DNA from: Halosimplex carlsbadense 2-9-1
GTDB lineage: Archaea; Halobacteriota; Halobacteria; Halobacteriales; Haloarculaceae
Length of the DNA: 38,117 nt
Reading direction: 5' to 3'
Assembly (NCBI RefSeq): GCF_000337455.1
Contig: NZ_AOIU01000003.1
Span: 1 to 38,117 of the forward strand
This document shows positions 32,298 through 38,117 of the stretch, piece by piece; position 1 is the first letter of the stretch, and the number at the start of each line of letters is the position of its first letter. The position numbers and the translations under genes were made by a program. The notes below the pieces were generated by a model. That model saw only the letters and a program-made list of their open reading frames with translations. It had not been told where the DNA came from and did no database searches.

Positions 32298-33500
32298 TCA
32301 GTCACCCGCGAGCGACCCCTGGCTCGCGGCGCAGTTGTTCGGGCCCAACTCGAGCGTGAACGCCTCCTCGTCGTCGACGGCGTTCTGGCCGAGGTTCGTC
32401 GCGATGATCTCCTCGTAGTTGGCCGGCCGGGGCGGCATGTCCGAGAGGATCAGCTCGACGAACTCGTTCTCGTCCATCGTGAGCGCGTCCATCTCCGCGA
32501 CGAGGTCGCCGATCGGCGCCGTGTAGGTGCCGTCGGCGGCCGGCTCCGCGACGTCGCTGAAGTGCGCGCCGCCGACCAGCGTGTCGTCGGGCAGCGTCAG
32601 GACGCGTTCCCGCAGGGACTCGTAGAGCATCCGCGCGGCGCCAGGCGCGCCCTCGTCGCCCTCTTCGAGGTCGGGGCGAGCGACGCTCTCGACGAACAGC
32701 CCGTCGCCGGTCGCGAGCAGGCCGCCGTCGATCAGGTACGAGGTCATGCCCGTCGTGTGGCCGGGCGTGTGGACGGTCTCGACCGTGGCGTCGCCGACCT
32801 GGAAGGTGTCGCCGTCGGCGGCGGTCGTCAGTTCCTCGGCGTAGGTGACGCCGCGGTCGACGGCGGCCTCGGGGAGGACGCCCTCGACGCCCTCGTCGTC
32901 GAGGTCACGAACCCCCGAGATGTGGTCGGCGTGGATGTGGGTGTCCAGCGCGTATCTCAGGTCGACGCCGAGGTCGTCGGCGTCGGCGAGGTAGCGGTCG
33001 GTGAACGCGCGCAGCGGGTCGACGACCGCGGCTTCGCCGTCGTCGTAGAGGAGATAGCCCAGACAGCCCGAGGAGGGGCGCTGGTACTGCAGGAGCGTCC
33101 CCGCACCGCTGTAGCCCTCGACCTCGACGGTCTCGTAGATGCTGGCCCAGCCGTTCATACCGTCTTCGAGGTGGTCCACGTCGTAGCCGCGCTCGGCGAG
33201 CGTCCCCGCGACGTACTCGCTGGCGCCGCCCTTCGCACAGAGGACGGTCACTTCGCGGTCGTCGGGGATCTCCGCGAGCACGTCCTCGTCGATGTCCTCG
33301 TCGAGGAACTCGAAGTACGGGACGTTGATCGACGTGACGTTCTCGCCGTCGATGCGCCACTCCTCGTAGTCCGAGGCCATCCGCGCGTCGAGCAGCGTCA
33401 CGTCCTCGCCCGCGTCGATGCTATCTTTCAGCGTCTCCGGGGCGACCGTCTCCACGTCGGCGTCCGGAGTCGGGAAGTCTTCTGCGTTCATGTCGTGCAT
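32298..33500 (-). CDS. Rhodanese-MBL fusion, persulfide dioxygenase-like
   Basis: 400 aa from the ATG at 33500; a second ATG at 33491 (MNAEDFPTPDADVETVAPET) is also possible. AGGAGGGG on the minus strand (33508-33501) lies directly upstream, only 2 nt from the first ATG and 11 nt from the second. N-terminal rhodanese domain (about 15-125) with active-site Cys88 in VLCAKGGASEYVAG. Metallo-beta-lactamase domain (about 135-370) with DTHIHADHISG (His188, His190, Asp192, His193), HTPGHTTG (His248) and ATGDGLF (Asp266). This matches ETHE1/CstB-like persulfide dioxygenases, which oxidise glutathione- or protein-persulfide to sulfite and thiosulfate. C-terminal tail AYxxxIxxNLG-like plus NCAASQG carries an extra cysteine. 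First gene of the transporter operon. Confidence 0.92.
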   Translation of the reverse strand: MHDMNAEDFPTPDADVETVAPETLKDSIDAGEDVTLLDARMASDYEEWRIDGENVTSINVPYFEFLDEDIDEDVLAEIPDDREVTVLCAKGGASEYVAGTLAERGYDVDHLEDGMNGWASIYETVEVEGYSGAGTLLQYQRPSSGCLGYLLYDDGEAAVVDPLRAFTDRYLADADDLGVDLRYALDTHIHADHISGVRDLDDEGVEGVLPEAAVDRGVTYAEELTTAADGDTFQVGDATVETVHTPGHTTGMTSYLIDGGLLATGDGLFVESVARPDLEEGDEGAPGAARMLYESLRERVLTLPDDTLVGGAHFSDVAEPAADGTYTAPIGDLVAEMDALTMDENEFVELILSDMPPRPANYEEIIATNLGQNAVDDEEAFTLELGPNNCAASQGSLAGD

Positions 33501-33520
33501 CCCCTCCTACTGGATTGACG

Positions 33521-33558
33521 TACTAAAGAGTTTGCATAGAAACCCACTAACCATGCAA
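33521..33558 (-). promoter_or_regulatory. Promoter of the rhodanese-MBL operon
   Basis: Minus strand: TTGCAT half-site (33558-33553), 15 bases, ATGCAA (33537-33532), then TATA-like CTCTTTAGTA (33530-33521) 21-30 nt before the ATG. The sequence TTCTATGCAAACTCTTTAG resembles the trxA and regulator promoters in the same position. Confidence 0.5.
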
Positions 33559-33678
33559 TACATTGGGTGGCGAGAGACAGCACGGTGTCGAAAATCACCG
33601 CAAATACGCGCTTTCGGCCGAATTATCACCGTCGGCCGCCGCCCCAGTTGTTTGAGTACTGTGCAAGAACCAATATTC

Positions 33679-33704
33679 TTTTAACCACGCGGCTGATATT
33701 GTGC
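33679..33704 (+). promoter_or_regulatory. Promoter region of the tusA-dsrE2 operon
   Basis: TATA-like CTTTTAACC at 33679-33687 is followed by a TATTGTGC half-site at 33697-33704, downstream of the TATA box. A TGTGCAAG lies just upstream (33659-33666). The half-site equals one arm of the regulator palindrome plus one base. Confidence 0.4.
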
Positions 33705-33741
33705 GTTAGCTCCAAGACAGACCAACGGAGCGGACACAACA

Positions 33742-33987
33742 ATGAGTGCTGAATACGACATCGCGGAGACGCTCGACGTGAAAGGCGCATCGTGCCCGAT
33801 GCCGGTCGTCAAGACCAAATCGGCCATCGACGACCTCGCCGCCGAGGCGGTCCTTGAGGTACTCGCGACCGACTCGGGGAGCATGAGCGACATCGACGGC
33901 TGGGCCGACGGCACGGCGGGCGTCGAGTTGCTCGCACAGGAGGAGGACGGCGACGTGTACAGACACTACGTGCGCAAGACGGAGTGA
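33742..33987 (+). CDS. tusA: TusA-family sulfur carrier protein (CPMP type)
   Basis: 81 aa from the ATG at 33742. TusA fold with the sulfur-carrying cysteine in GASCPMPVVKTKSAIDDLAA (Cys18, CPxP motif), then the strand VLEVLATDSGSMSDIDGWAD. TusA proteins carry sulfane sulfur as a Cys-persulfide between sulfurtransferases. Two nt separate its stop from the ATG of the DsrE2-like gene, as in sulfur-oxidising organisms where TusA and DsrE2 exchange sulfur. Divergent from the rhodanese-MBL operon across a 241-nt AT-rich promoter region. Confidence 0.93.
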   Translation: MSAEYDIAETLDVKGASCPMPVVKTKSAIDDLAAEAVLEVLATDSGSMSDIDGWADGTAGVELLAQEEDGDVYRHYVRKTE

Positions 33988-33989
33988 AA

Positions 33990-34586
33990 ATGAGCACGGA
34001 CACTTCAGACACGCCGGCCGACGACGCCCCCGACGCGGCCGAGGGTGACGCCCCCACGCGCGCGGAACTGGCCGCGCGCGTCGCGGAACTCGAAGAATCG
34101 CTCGCCGAGGCGACCGAAGGGGACGACGGCAAGAAGATGTCGATCATCGCGACGAAGGGGACGCTCGACATGGCGTACCCACCGCTGATCCTCGCCAGTA
34201 CCGCCGCCGCGTTCGGCTACGAGGTGACGGTCTTCCACACGTTCTGGGGCCTGGACATCCTCCACGAGGAGCGGTCGAAGAACCTCAAGCTGAGCTCCGT
34301 CGGCAACCCCAACATGCCCGTGCCCAACGCTGTCGCCGCCCTCCCCGGGATGGACCGAGTGACGACGAAGATGATGGAGCGGCGGATCGACGACAACGAC
34401 ACCGCCACCATCGAGGAACTCCTCGAGACGAGCCTCGACATGGGCGTGGAGTTCCAGGCCTGTCAGATGACCATCGATCTGATGGACTACGACGAGGCCG
34501 ACTTCTACGACGGCGTCACCACCGGCGTCGGCGCGGCGACCGCGCTGCAAGACATGGTCGACGCCGACATCCAGCTGCTGGTCTGA
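33990..34586 (+). CDS. DsrE2-like sulfurtransferase (DsrE/DsrF/DrsH-like)
   Basis: 198 aa from the ATG at 33990 (a GTG two codons earlier is possible). An acidic, coiled-coil-prone leader (LAARVAELEESLAEATEG, residues 28-45) precedes the DsrE fold: MSIIATKGTLDMAYPPLILA, AFGYEVTVFHTFWGLDIL, ALPGMDRVTTKMM and the conserved cysteine Cys158 in VEFQACQMTIDLM. The C-terminus GVTTGVGAATALQDMVDADI is typical. The family accepts persulfide sulfur from TusA or rhodanese. It lacks the hydrophobic helices of membrane-bound DsrE2A, so a cytosolic place is likely. Confidence 0.92.
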   Translation: MSTDTSDTPADDAPDAAEGDAPTRAELAARVAELEESLAEATEGDDGKKMSIIATKGTLDMAYPPLILASTAAAFGYEVTVFHTFWGLDILHEERSKNLKLSSVGNPNMPVPNAVAALPGMDRVTTKMMERRIDDNDTATIEELLETSLDMGVEFQACQMTIDLMDYDEADFYDGVTTGVGAATALQDMVDADIQLLV

Positions 34587-34589
34587 TCG

Positions 34590-34739
34590 ATGTCGGACGA
34601 CGATATCGTCGACCCCGACGCCCTCGCCGACCTGCTCGAATCGGCCCCGGCCACCGACGCAGCGCCCCTCGAAGTTCGGTTCCCTTACCGCGGCCACACC
34701 GTCGTGGCCCGTCGAAGCGGCGACGTGTCAGTGGAGTAG
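34590..34739 (+). CDS. 49-aa protein of the tusA-dsrE2 operon, function unknown
   Basis: 49 aa from the ATG at 34590 (MSDDDIVDPDALADLLESAP), 3 nt after the DsrE2 stop. An acidic N-terminal helix is followed by a short strand pair APLEVRFPYRGHTVVARRSG. Codon use and acidity match the neighbours, and the spacing argues for a real third gene of the operon. No cysteine, so it does not carry sulfur itself; it may be a binding partner. Not recognised. The 34740-34939 stretch after it has T-rich runs (TTTCGTTCTCTTTC at 34744-34757) that could end transcription. Confidence 0.6.
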   Translation: MSDDDIVDPDALADLLESAPATDAAPLEVRFPYRGHTVVARRSGDVSVE

Positions 34740-34939
34740 ACCGCTTTCGTTCTCTTTCGGCCATCGGCTGGCCTCGACGGATCGACGGGACGCGAGCGCC
34801 GCCCGAGCGAGCCGCTCTGTCGGACTGATTCTATCGGACCAGCCGATGCTGTCAGGGAAGCCGTTGCTGTCGGCCGAGCAGCCTCGAAAACGGGATCAGC
34901 GAGACGATTCCGTTCGACCGTTCGGGAGTCGGTCCGGCA

Positions 34940-35554
34940 TCACTCGGACTGTGCCCGCCCGATCGCCCGTGCGACCGCGAGCAGGTAGCCCAGCCCGTGT
35001 TGAACCTCCGGGTCGCGGGTGGCTTTGACCAGCCCGACAGGCCCGACCCGCTCGGGCGGATCGCGTTCGGCCGCGCTCACGCTCTCGATCATCGTCTCGA
35101 CGCCGTCGCGGGCGTCGTCGTCGGCGGCGGTCTGTGCCACGTCCCCGAGCGCGGCGCCGGTCCCGGCGAGCGACCGGACCATCTCGTCGTCGAGCGCCGC
35201 GGTCAGCAGCGACACCACTTCGGCGATCTCCAGCAGTTCGTCCAGCGTCCCGCCCCGCTGGAGCGCGACGAGGGAGTCGAGGGCCTCGCGCAGCTCCGCG
35301 CCGTTGTCGCCGACCGTCTCGGCCAGCCCGACGGTCTCGTCGGTGGCGAGCCCGTCGGCGGACTCGGCGAGCGTCGCCCCCGTCCCGGCCAGCTCCCGCA
35401 CCATCTCGTCGTCGAGGGCGCTCTCGCCCAGCGCGAGCACGTCCAACAGCTCGGTGACCGCGTCGAGCCGCCGGACCAGGTCCGCGACCGCCTCGGGGTT
35501 CTCCTCGATGGCCGCCGCGAGTTCCCCGTCGGCCGCTGGGACGTTCTCGGACAT
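34940..35554 (-). CDS. DUF1641 family protein with internal repeat
   Basis: 204 aa from the ATG at 35554 (MSENVPAADGELAAAIEENP). All-helical and acidic. DUF1641 proteins accompany flavin or formate dehydrogenase-like genes and SQR-like flavoproteins without a known role. Two near-identical copies of ALDDEMVRxLAGTGAxL stand at residues 47-62 and 120-135, so the central part arose by internal duplication. The conserved end VGLVKATRDPEVQHGLGYLL fits the family. Starts 2 nt after the stop of the flavoprotein gene; last of the operon 36941-34940. Confidence 0.85.
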   Translation of the reverse strand: MSENVPAADGELAAAIEENPEAVADLVRRLDAVTELLDVLALGESALDDEMVRELAGTGATLAESADGLATDETVGLAETVGDNGAELREALDSLVALQRGGTLDELLEIAEVVSLLTAALDDEMVRSLAGTGAALGDVAQTAADDDARDGVETMIESVSAAERDPPERVGPVGLVKATRDPEVQHGLGYLLAVARAIGRAQSE

Positions 35555-35556
35555 GC

Positions 35557-36702
35557 TCAGAGCAGCCCCCGCGCGGTGAGCCAGTAGGACTCGTTGTAGG
35601 CCAGTTTCGACCAGTGGAGCTTCTCCGAGGGCGGCGCCGGCGACGGCGGGTGCTCGTAGTCGAACTCGACGAACGACGCCGCGTCCATCCCCGTCTCGAT
35701 GAAACACAGCGTCTTGCCGTCGTAGGTCGCCGTGGCCGGCCGGCCCCGGACCTCGCTGGCGATCCGCTGGCCGACGACCCCGGCCTGGTAGTGAGCGACG
35801 CTCCCGGCCTTCGGGACGCCCGTCGCGGCCGCGTCGCCGAGCGCGTACACGTCCTCGGCGGCCTCGGCCTCGAGCGTGTGCTTGTCGACGTCGACCCAGC
35901 CGTCGTCGCCCAGCCCCGCCTCCGCGATCAGGTCGATGCCCCGATGTGGCGGGATGGCCACGAGCAGGTCGTAGTCCAGGTCGGTCCCCTCCATCGAGGT
36001 GACCGTCCCGGCGTCGGGGTCGACCGACTCGGCGTTGAACAACGTCTCCACACCGATGTCGCGCCCGTCCATCAGCGGCCGCGCCCACTCGGCGATGTGG
36101 GGGTTGCCGTGGACGCGCTGGATCGGGTAGGTGTAGGTGATGTCGACGTCCTCGCGGAGCCCGCGCTCGCGCAGCCAGTCGTCGGCCATGAACACGAACT
36201 CCAGCGGCGCCGCCGGGCACATGTGCGGCGTCCCGACGACGCTCAACACGACGTGACCCTCGGTGAACGAGAGCAGTTCCTCCCGGAGCGCCTCGGCGCC
36301 CGGCTCGCTGTAGTAGTTGTGACCGCCCGCCGCGAGTCCGGGGACCTCCTCCGGTGCGAGCGTCGACCCGGTCGCGAGCACGAGGTGGTCGTAGTCGACC
36401 GGGTCCGGCGCCTCGTGGTACCGGACCTGCTTGGCCTCGGTGTCGATGTCGGTCACGCGGTCGACCCGGACGGCGACCCGGTCGTCGACCAGCTCTCGCA
36501 GTCGTCGACGGCCGTCCTCGGGTTCGCGCTGGCCGAAAGGGACGTACAGCCACACCGGCTTGTAAACGTGGTCGGGCCCGTCGTTGACCAGCGTCACGGC
36601 GACCTCACCCGCGTCTATCTCCGCGCTCAACCGGTCGGCGAGGTCGTTGGCGAGGACCGCTCCACCGGTTCCCCCGCCGACGACGATGATCTGTTCGGTC
36701 AT
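35557..36702 (-). CDS. Sulfide:quinone oxidoreductase-like flavoprotein
   Basis: 381 aa from the ATG at 36702. FAD-binding TEQIIVVGGGTGGAVLANDL, second dinucleotide part DHLVLATGSTLAPEEVPGL, and DVYALGDAAATGVPKAGSV. Cys161 (TPHMCPAAPLEFV) and Cys332 (GKTLCFIETG) match the two essential redox cysteines of SQR and flavocytochrome c sulfide dehydrogenase; only these two cysteines occur. It therefore probably oxidises sulfide, or a protein persulfide, forming sulfane sulfur on the enzyme and passing electrons to quinone at the membrane. ATG overlaps the TusA-2 stop by 4 nt. Confidence 0.88.
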   Translation of the reverse strand: MTEQIIVVGGGTGGAVLANDLADRLSAEIDAGEVAVTLVNDGPDHVYKPVWLYVPFGQREPEDGRRRLRELVDDRVAVRVDRVTDIDTEAKQVRYHEAPDPVDYDHLVLATGSTLAPEEVPGLAAGGHNYYSEPGAEALREELLSFTEGHVVLSVVGTPHMCPAAPLEFVFMADDWLRERGLREDVDITYTYPIQRVHGNPHIAEWARPLMDGRDIGVETLFNAESVDPDAGTVTSMEGTDLDYDLLVAIPPHRGIDLIAEAGLGDDGWVDVDKHTLEAEAAEDVYALGDAAATGVPKAGSVAHYQAGVVGQRIASEVRGRPATATYDGKTLCFIETGMDAASFVEFDYEHPPSPAPPSEKLHWSKLAYNESYWLTARGLL

Positions 36703-36941
36703 GCTTTCTCCACGTAGAACGCGTGGTGGTCGTCGCCCTCCTCGGTCGCGACCAGGTCGTTGTCGGTCTCCTCGACCCACTCGGGTACGTCCGTCAGCGA
36801 CCGTTCGTTGTCGCTCAGCAGGCGCACGACGGCGCCGGACTCCGCGCTCCGGACCGCACCGATCAGGTCCATCAGCGGCCCCGGGCACGCCGAGCCGCGC
36901 GCGTCGACGGTCGTCGCAGGCTCGATATCTGTCTCGCTCAT
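36699..36941 (-). CDS. TusA-family sulfur carrier protein (CPGP type)
   Basis: 80 aa from the ATG at 36941. TusA fold with Cys19 in VDARGSACPGPLMDLIGAVR (CPGP), then VVRLLSDNERSLTDVPEWVE. It differs from the CPMP protein at 33742 in the motif and in a more acidic C-terminus. First gene of the operon with the SQR-like flavoprotein and DUF1641; the tight coupling suggests it takes sulfane sulfur from the flavoprotein. Confidence 0.9.
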   Translation of the reverse strand: MSETDIEPATTVDARGSACPGPLMDLIGAVRSAESGAVVRLLSDNERSLTDVPEWVEETDNDLVATEEGDDHHAFYVEKA

Positions 36942-36977
36942 TGGTACGTGTGTACCTCCGCGCCCGACGCCATTAGT

Positions 36978-36984
36978 ATTGTGC
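36978..36984 (-). promoter_or_regulatory. Half-site at the TusA-SQR operon promoter
   Basis: Minus strand: AAGCACAATACTAATGG (36986-36970), with GCACAAT (36984-36978) next to a TATA-like TACTAAT, about 30 nt before the ATG at 36941. GCACAA is also the right arm of the palindrome at the regulator promoter. Confidence 0.4.
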
Positions 36985-37060
36985 TTCCATTCCAAGATTA
37001 TGAAAAAGCAGTCGGGGACACCACTCGGACATTGCGCCCGTGGTCAGAACGCGCTCGGGC

Positions 37061-37299
37061 CTACGTGGTGTCGACGCCGACGAGTTTGTACGGGAGACAG
37101 ACGTTTGCTAGCGCGGTTCCGACCAGCACTGCACCGACGAGGAGCGCCAGCCCGCCGACCACCGGCGCGAGGCTCGATACCCCGGCGAGCAGGTCGTCGC
37201 CGGAGCGACGAACAGACAGCAGCGGCTGAGGAGGCCACCGATACCGAGGACCGACCACCGCCTGCCGGTCCGACCGTCCGCCCTCGCGTCCGACGACAT
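37061..37299 (-). pseudogene. Probable frameshifted DUF2892 (YgaP-like) membrane protein
   Basis: The last 45 codons read DDLLAGVSSLAPVVGGLALL, then VGAVLVGTALANVCLPYKLV and GVDTT before a TAG at 37061: the second helix and C-terminal Cys-x-x-Tyr motif of DUF2892 proteins. In the same frame the upstream residues are Arg/Pro-rich and lack the first helix. A different frame from the ATG at 37299 gives GRTGRRWSVLGIGGLLS, which looks like the missing first half. At least one frameshift is needed to join them. An alternative is a short intact protein from a GTG at 37258 (65 aa). DUF2892 is often fused to or next to rhodanese domains, consistent with the neighbourhood. 37300-37495 shows no gene. 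Confidence 0.45.
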
Positions 37300-37495
37300 C
37301 TACTCGGTCGTTGATGCGCCCGGTGAGTCTTTCCCAGCGGGGCGTCGCCGCTCGGCACGCGTAGGCGTGCCATCGCGCCGGCCGCCGCACGAGGGACCCA
37401 ACGGGCGTGCGCTGCCGGTGATCGACATCGCCCGGTCGATCTGTGGCGGTCGGACCCGAAAGGGATTTGTCTGAACGGTCCAATACTCCACAGGA

Positions 37496-37939
37496 ATGAC
37501 GCTCCCGATCGACCCCGCCGAGATCGACCCCGACGACTTCGGGGAGGCACAGACGACGCTGGAGATGGACCACGAGGAAGCCGTCGAACACGTCCGCGAG
37601 GTGTTCACCGACGCCGGGTTCGGCGTTCCCGTGGAGTTCTCACCGTCGGAGATGCTCAACGAGAAGGTCGACGCCGACCGGGACCCCTACTACGTGCTGG
37701 GCGCCTGCAACCCGGGAATAGCCGACAGGGCGCTGGACGCGACCGGCGGCAAGCTCGGTGCGCTGATGCCCTGTAACGTCGTCGTCTGGGAGGAAGACCC
37801 CGACGTCCAGCGCGTCTACCACGTCTCGATCATGCGCATCGCGCGACTGCTCGGGACGGTCGCCGACGAGGAGGCGATGGACGAGATCGTCGCCGAAACC
37901 GGCGAACTCGTCGACGAGGCCTTCGAGAACCTCGGCTGA
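37496..37939 (+). CDS. DUF302 domain protein
   Basis: 147 aa from the ATG at 37496 (MTLPIDPAEIDPDDFGEAQT). The DUF302 core is clear: DHEEAVEHVREVFTDAGFGV, FSPSEMLNEKVDADRDPYYV, LGACNPGIADRALDATGG, then LGALMPCNVVVWEEDPDVQR and VYHVSIMRIARLLGTVADEE. The two cysteines, in GACNP and MPCNV, are family positions. Cytosolic, function unknown; DUF302 genes often stand in sulfur and sulfide-oxidation loci of archaea and bacteria. Right-most gene in the window; 37940-38092 shows nothing recognisable. Confidence 0.9.
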   Translation: MTLPIDPAEIDPDDFGEAQTTLEMDHEEAVEHVREVFTDAGFGVPVEFSPSEMLNEKVDADRDPYYVLGACNPGIADRALDATGGKLGALMPCNVVVWEEDPDVQRVYHVSIMRIARLLGTVADEEAMDEIVAETGELVDEAFENLG

Positions 37940-38092
37940 ACGCACCCGCCACCGCCGTCCGGTTCGTCGCTCGGCGTCTCCCCGCCGACGCGACGGTCAG
38001 CCCGACGACCACCGTCGGACGCGACCGGCGGGCCGCCCCTATCCGCCGGCTTCGAACAGTTGCCGATCGTGAAGTCGTACATACATTTATAT

Positions 38093-38117
38093 CTGTCTCT
38101 TATACACATCTCTGATG
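38093..38117. other. Tn5 mosaic-end adapter at right contig end (not genomic)
   Basis: 38093-38111 is CTGTCTCTTATACACATCT, the reverse complement of the left-end adapter, followed by six more non-genomic or undetermined bases. Translated on the minus strand this yields a protein beginning MCIRDR, a familiar contamination signature in databases. Confidence 0.95.

Noticed and set aside
37816..38109. Minus-strand open frame beginning MCIRDR
   Set aside because: It is translated from the Tn5 adapter at the contig end and runs antisense to the DUF302 gene.
1..38117. CRISPR array or insertion sequence
   Set aside because: No regularly spaced direct repeats of 25-40 bp and no transposase-like protein in any frame.

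Overview
The window looks like chromosomal DNA of a haloarchaeon (class Halobacteria). GC is very high, the proteins are acidic, many starts are ATG or GTG with TATA-like boxes about 25-35 nt upstream and no Shine-Dalgarno, and several genes belong to families I know mainly or only from haloarchaea. Both ends carry the 19-bp Tn5 mosaic-end (transposase adapter) sequence, so the window is a whole contig with untrimmed library adapter. The outermost 19-25 bases are not genomic. I recognised no rRNA, tRNA, CRISPR array or insertion sequence.

Layout. 20-793: a DUF4129 membrane protein cut off by the contig end. 883-4867: a hydantoinase/oxoprolinase pair (hyuA, hyuB) with a hairpin-rich spacer between the genes. 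5010-9035: a lipoprotein, a membrane-anchored metallophosphoesterase, an HdeD-like membrane protein and a DUF1269 gene broken by an in-frame TGA. 9215-13384: an iron-sulfur photolyase (FeS-BCP type), two integral membrane proteins and an ATP-grasp enzyme. 13582-17299: an operon DUF4129 > DUF7269 > DUF58 > DUF7519, the usual partners of a MoxR AAA ATPase, although no MoxR gene is present here. 17368-19523: a NadE homologue with a ruined ATP-binding loop, divergent from a DHH phosphoesterase.

19681-23622 is a compositionally distinct minus-strand block. It reads as a duplicated two-gene module: a zincin-like metalloprotease followed by a small membrane-anchored or lipid-anchored protein with a shared Ig-like domain. 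One copy is intact and its protease carries thrombospondin-type-3 calcium-binding repeats. The protease of the second copy is frameshifted. I could not match this arrangement to a described system. 23767-25164 holds a soluble sulfite-oxidase-like protein and two unrecognised small haloarchaeal proteins.

25397-37939 is a sulfur (sulfane/persulfide) handling island: thioredoxin plus thioredoxin reductase; a winged-helix regulator; a TauE/SafE exporter coupled to a 50-aa DUF7512 protein; a tandem universal stress protein; an operon of rhodanese-metallo-beta-lactamase, two YeeE/YedE-type transporters and a PiT-like permease; a TusA-DsrE2-small-ORF operon; a TusA-SQR-like flavoprotein-DUF1641 operon; a DUF2892 remnant; and a DUF302 protein. 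Several island promoters share sequence just upstream of the TATA box. The clearest pair is trxA and DUF7512/tauE. The regulator's own promoter carries a 19-bp perfect palindrome. My reading is that thiosulfate or sulfide sulfur is imported, oxidised to persulfide, passed among TusA, DsrE2 and rhodanese, oxidised to sulfite by the metallo-beta-lactamase domain and exported by TauE, under local control. The flow of sulfur is inference; the gene families and promoter matches are seen in the sequence.
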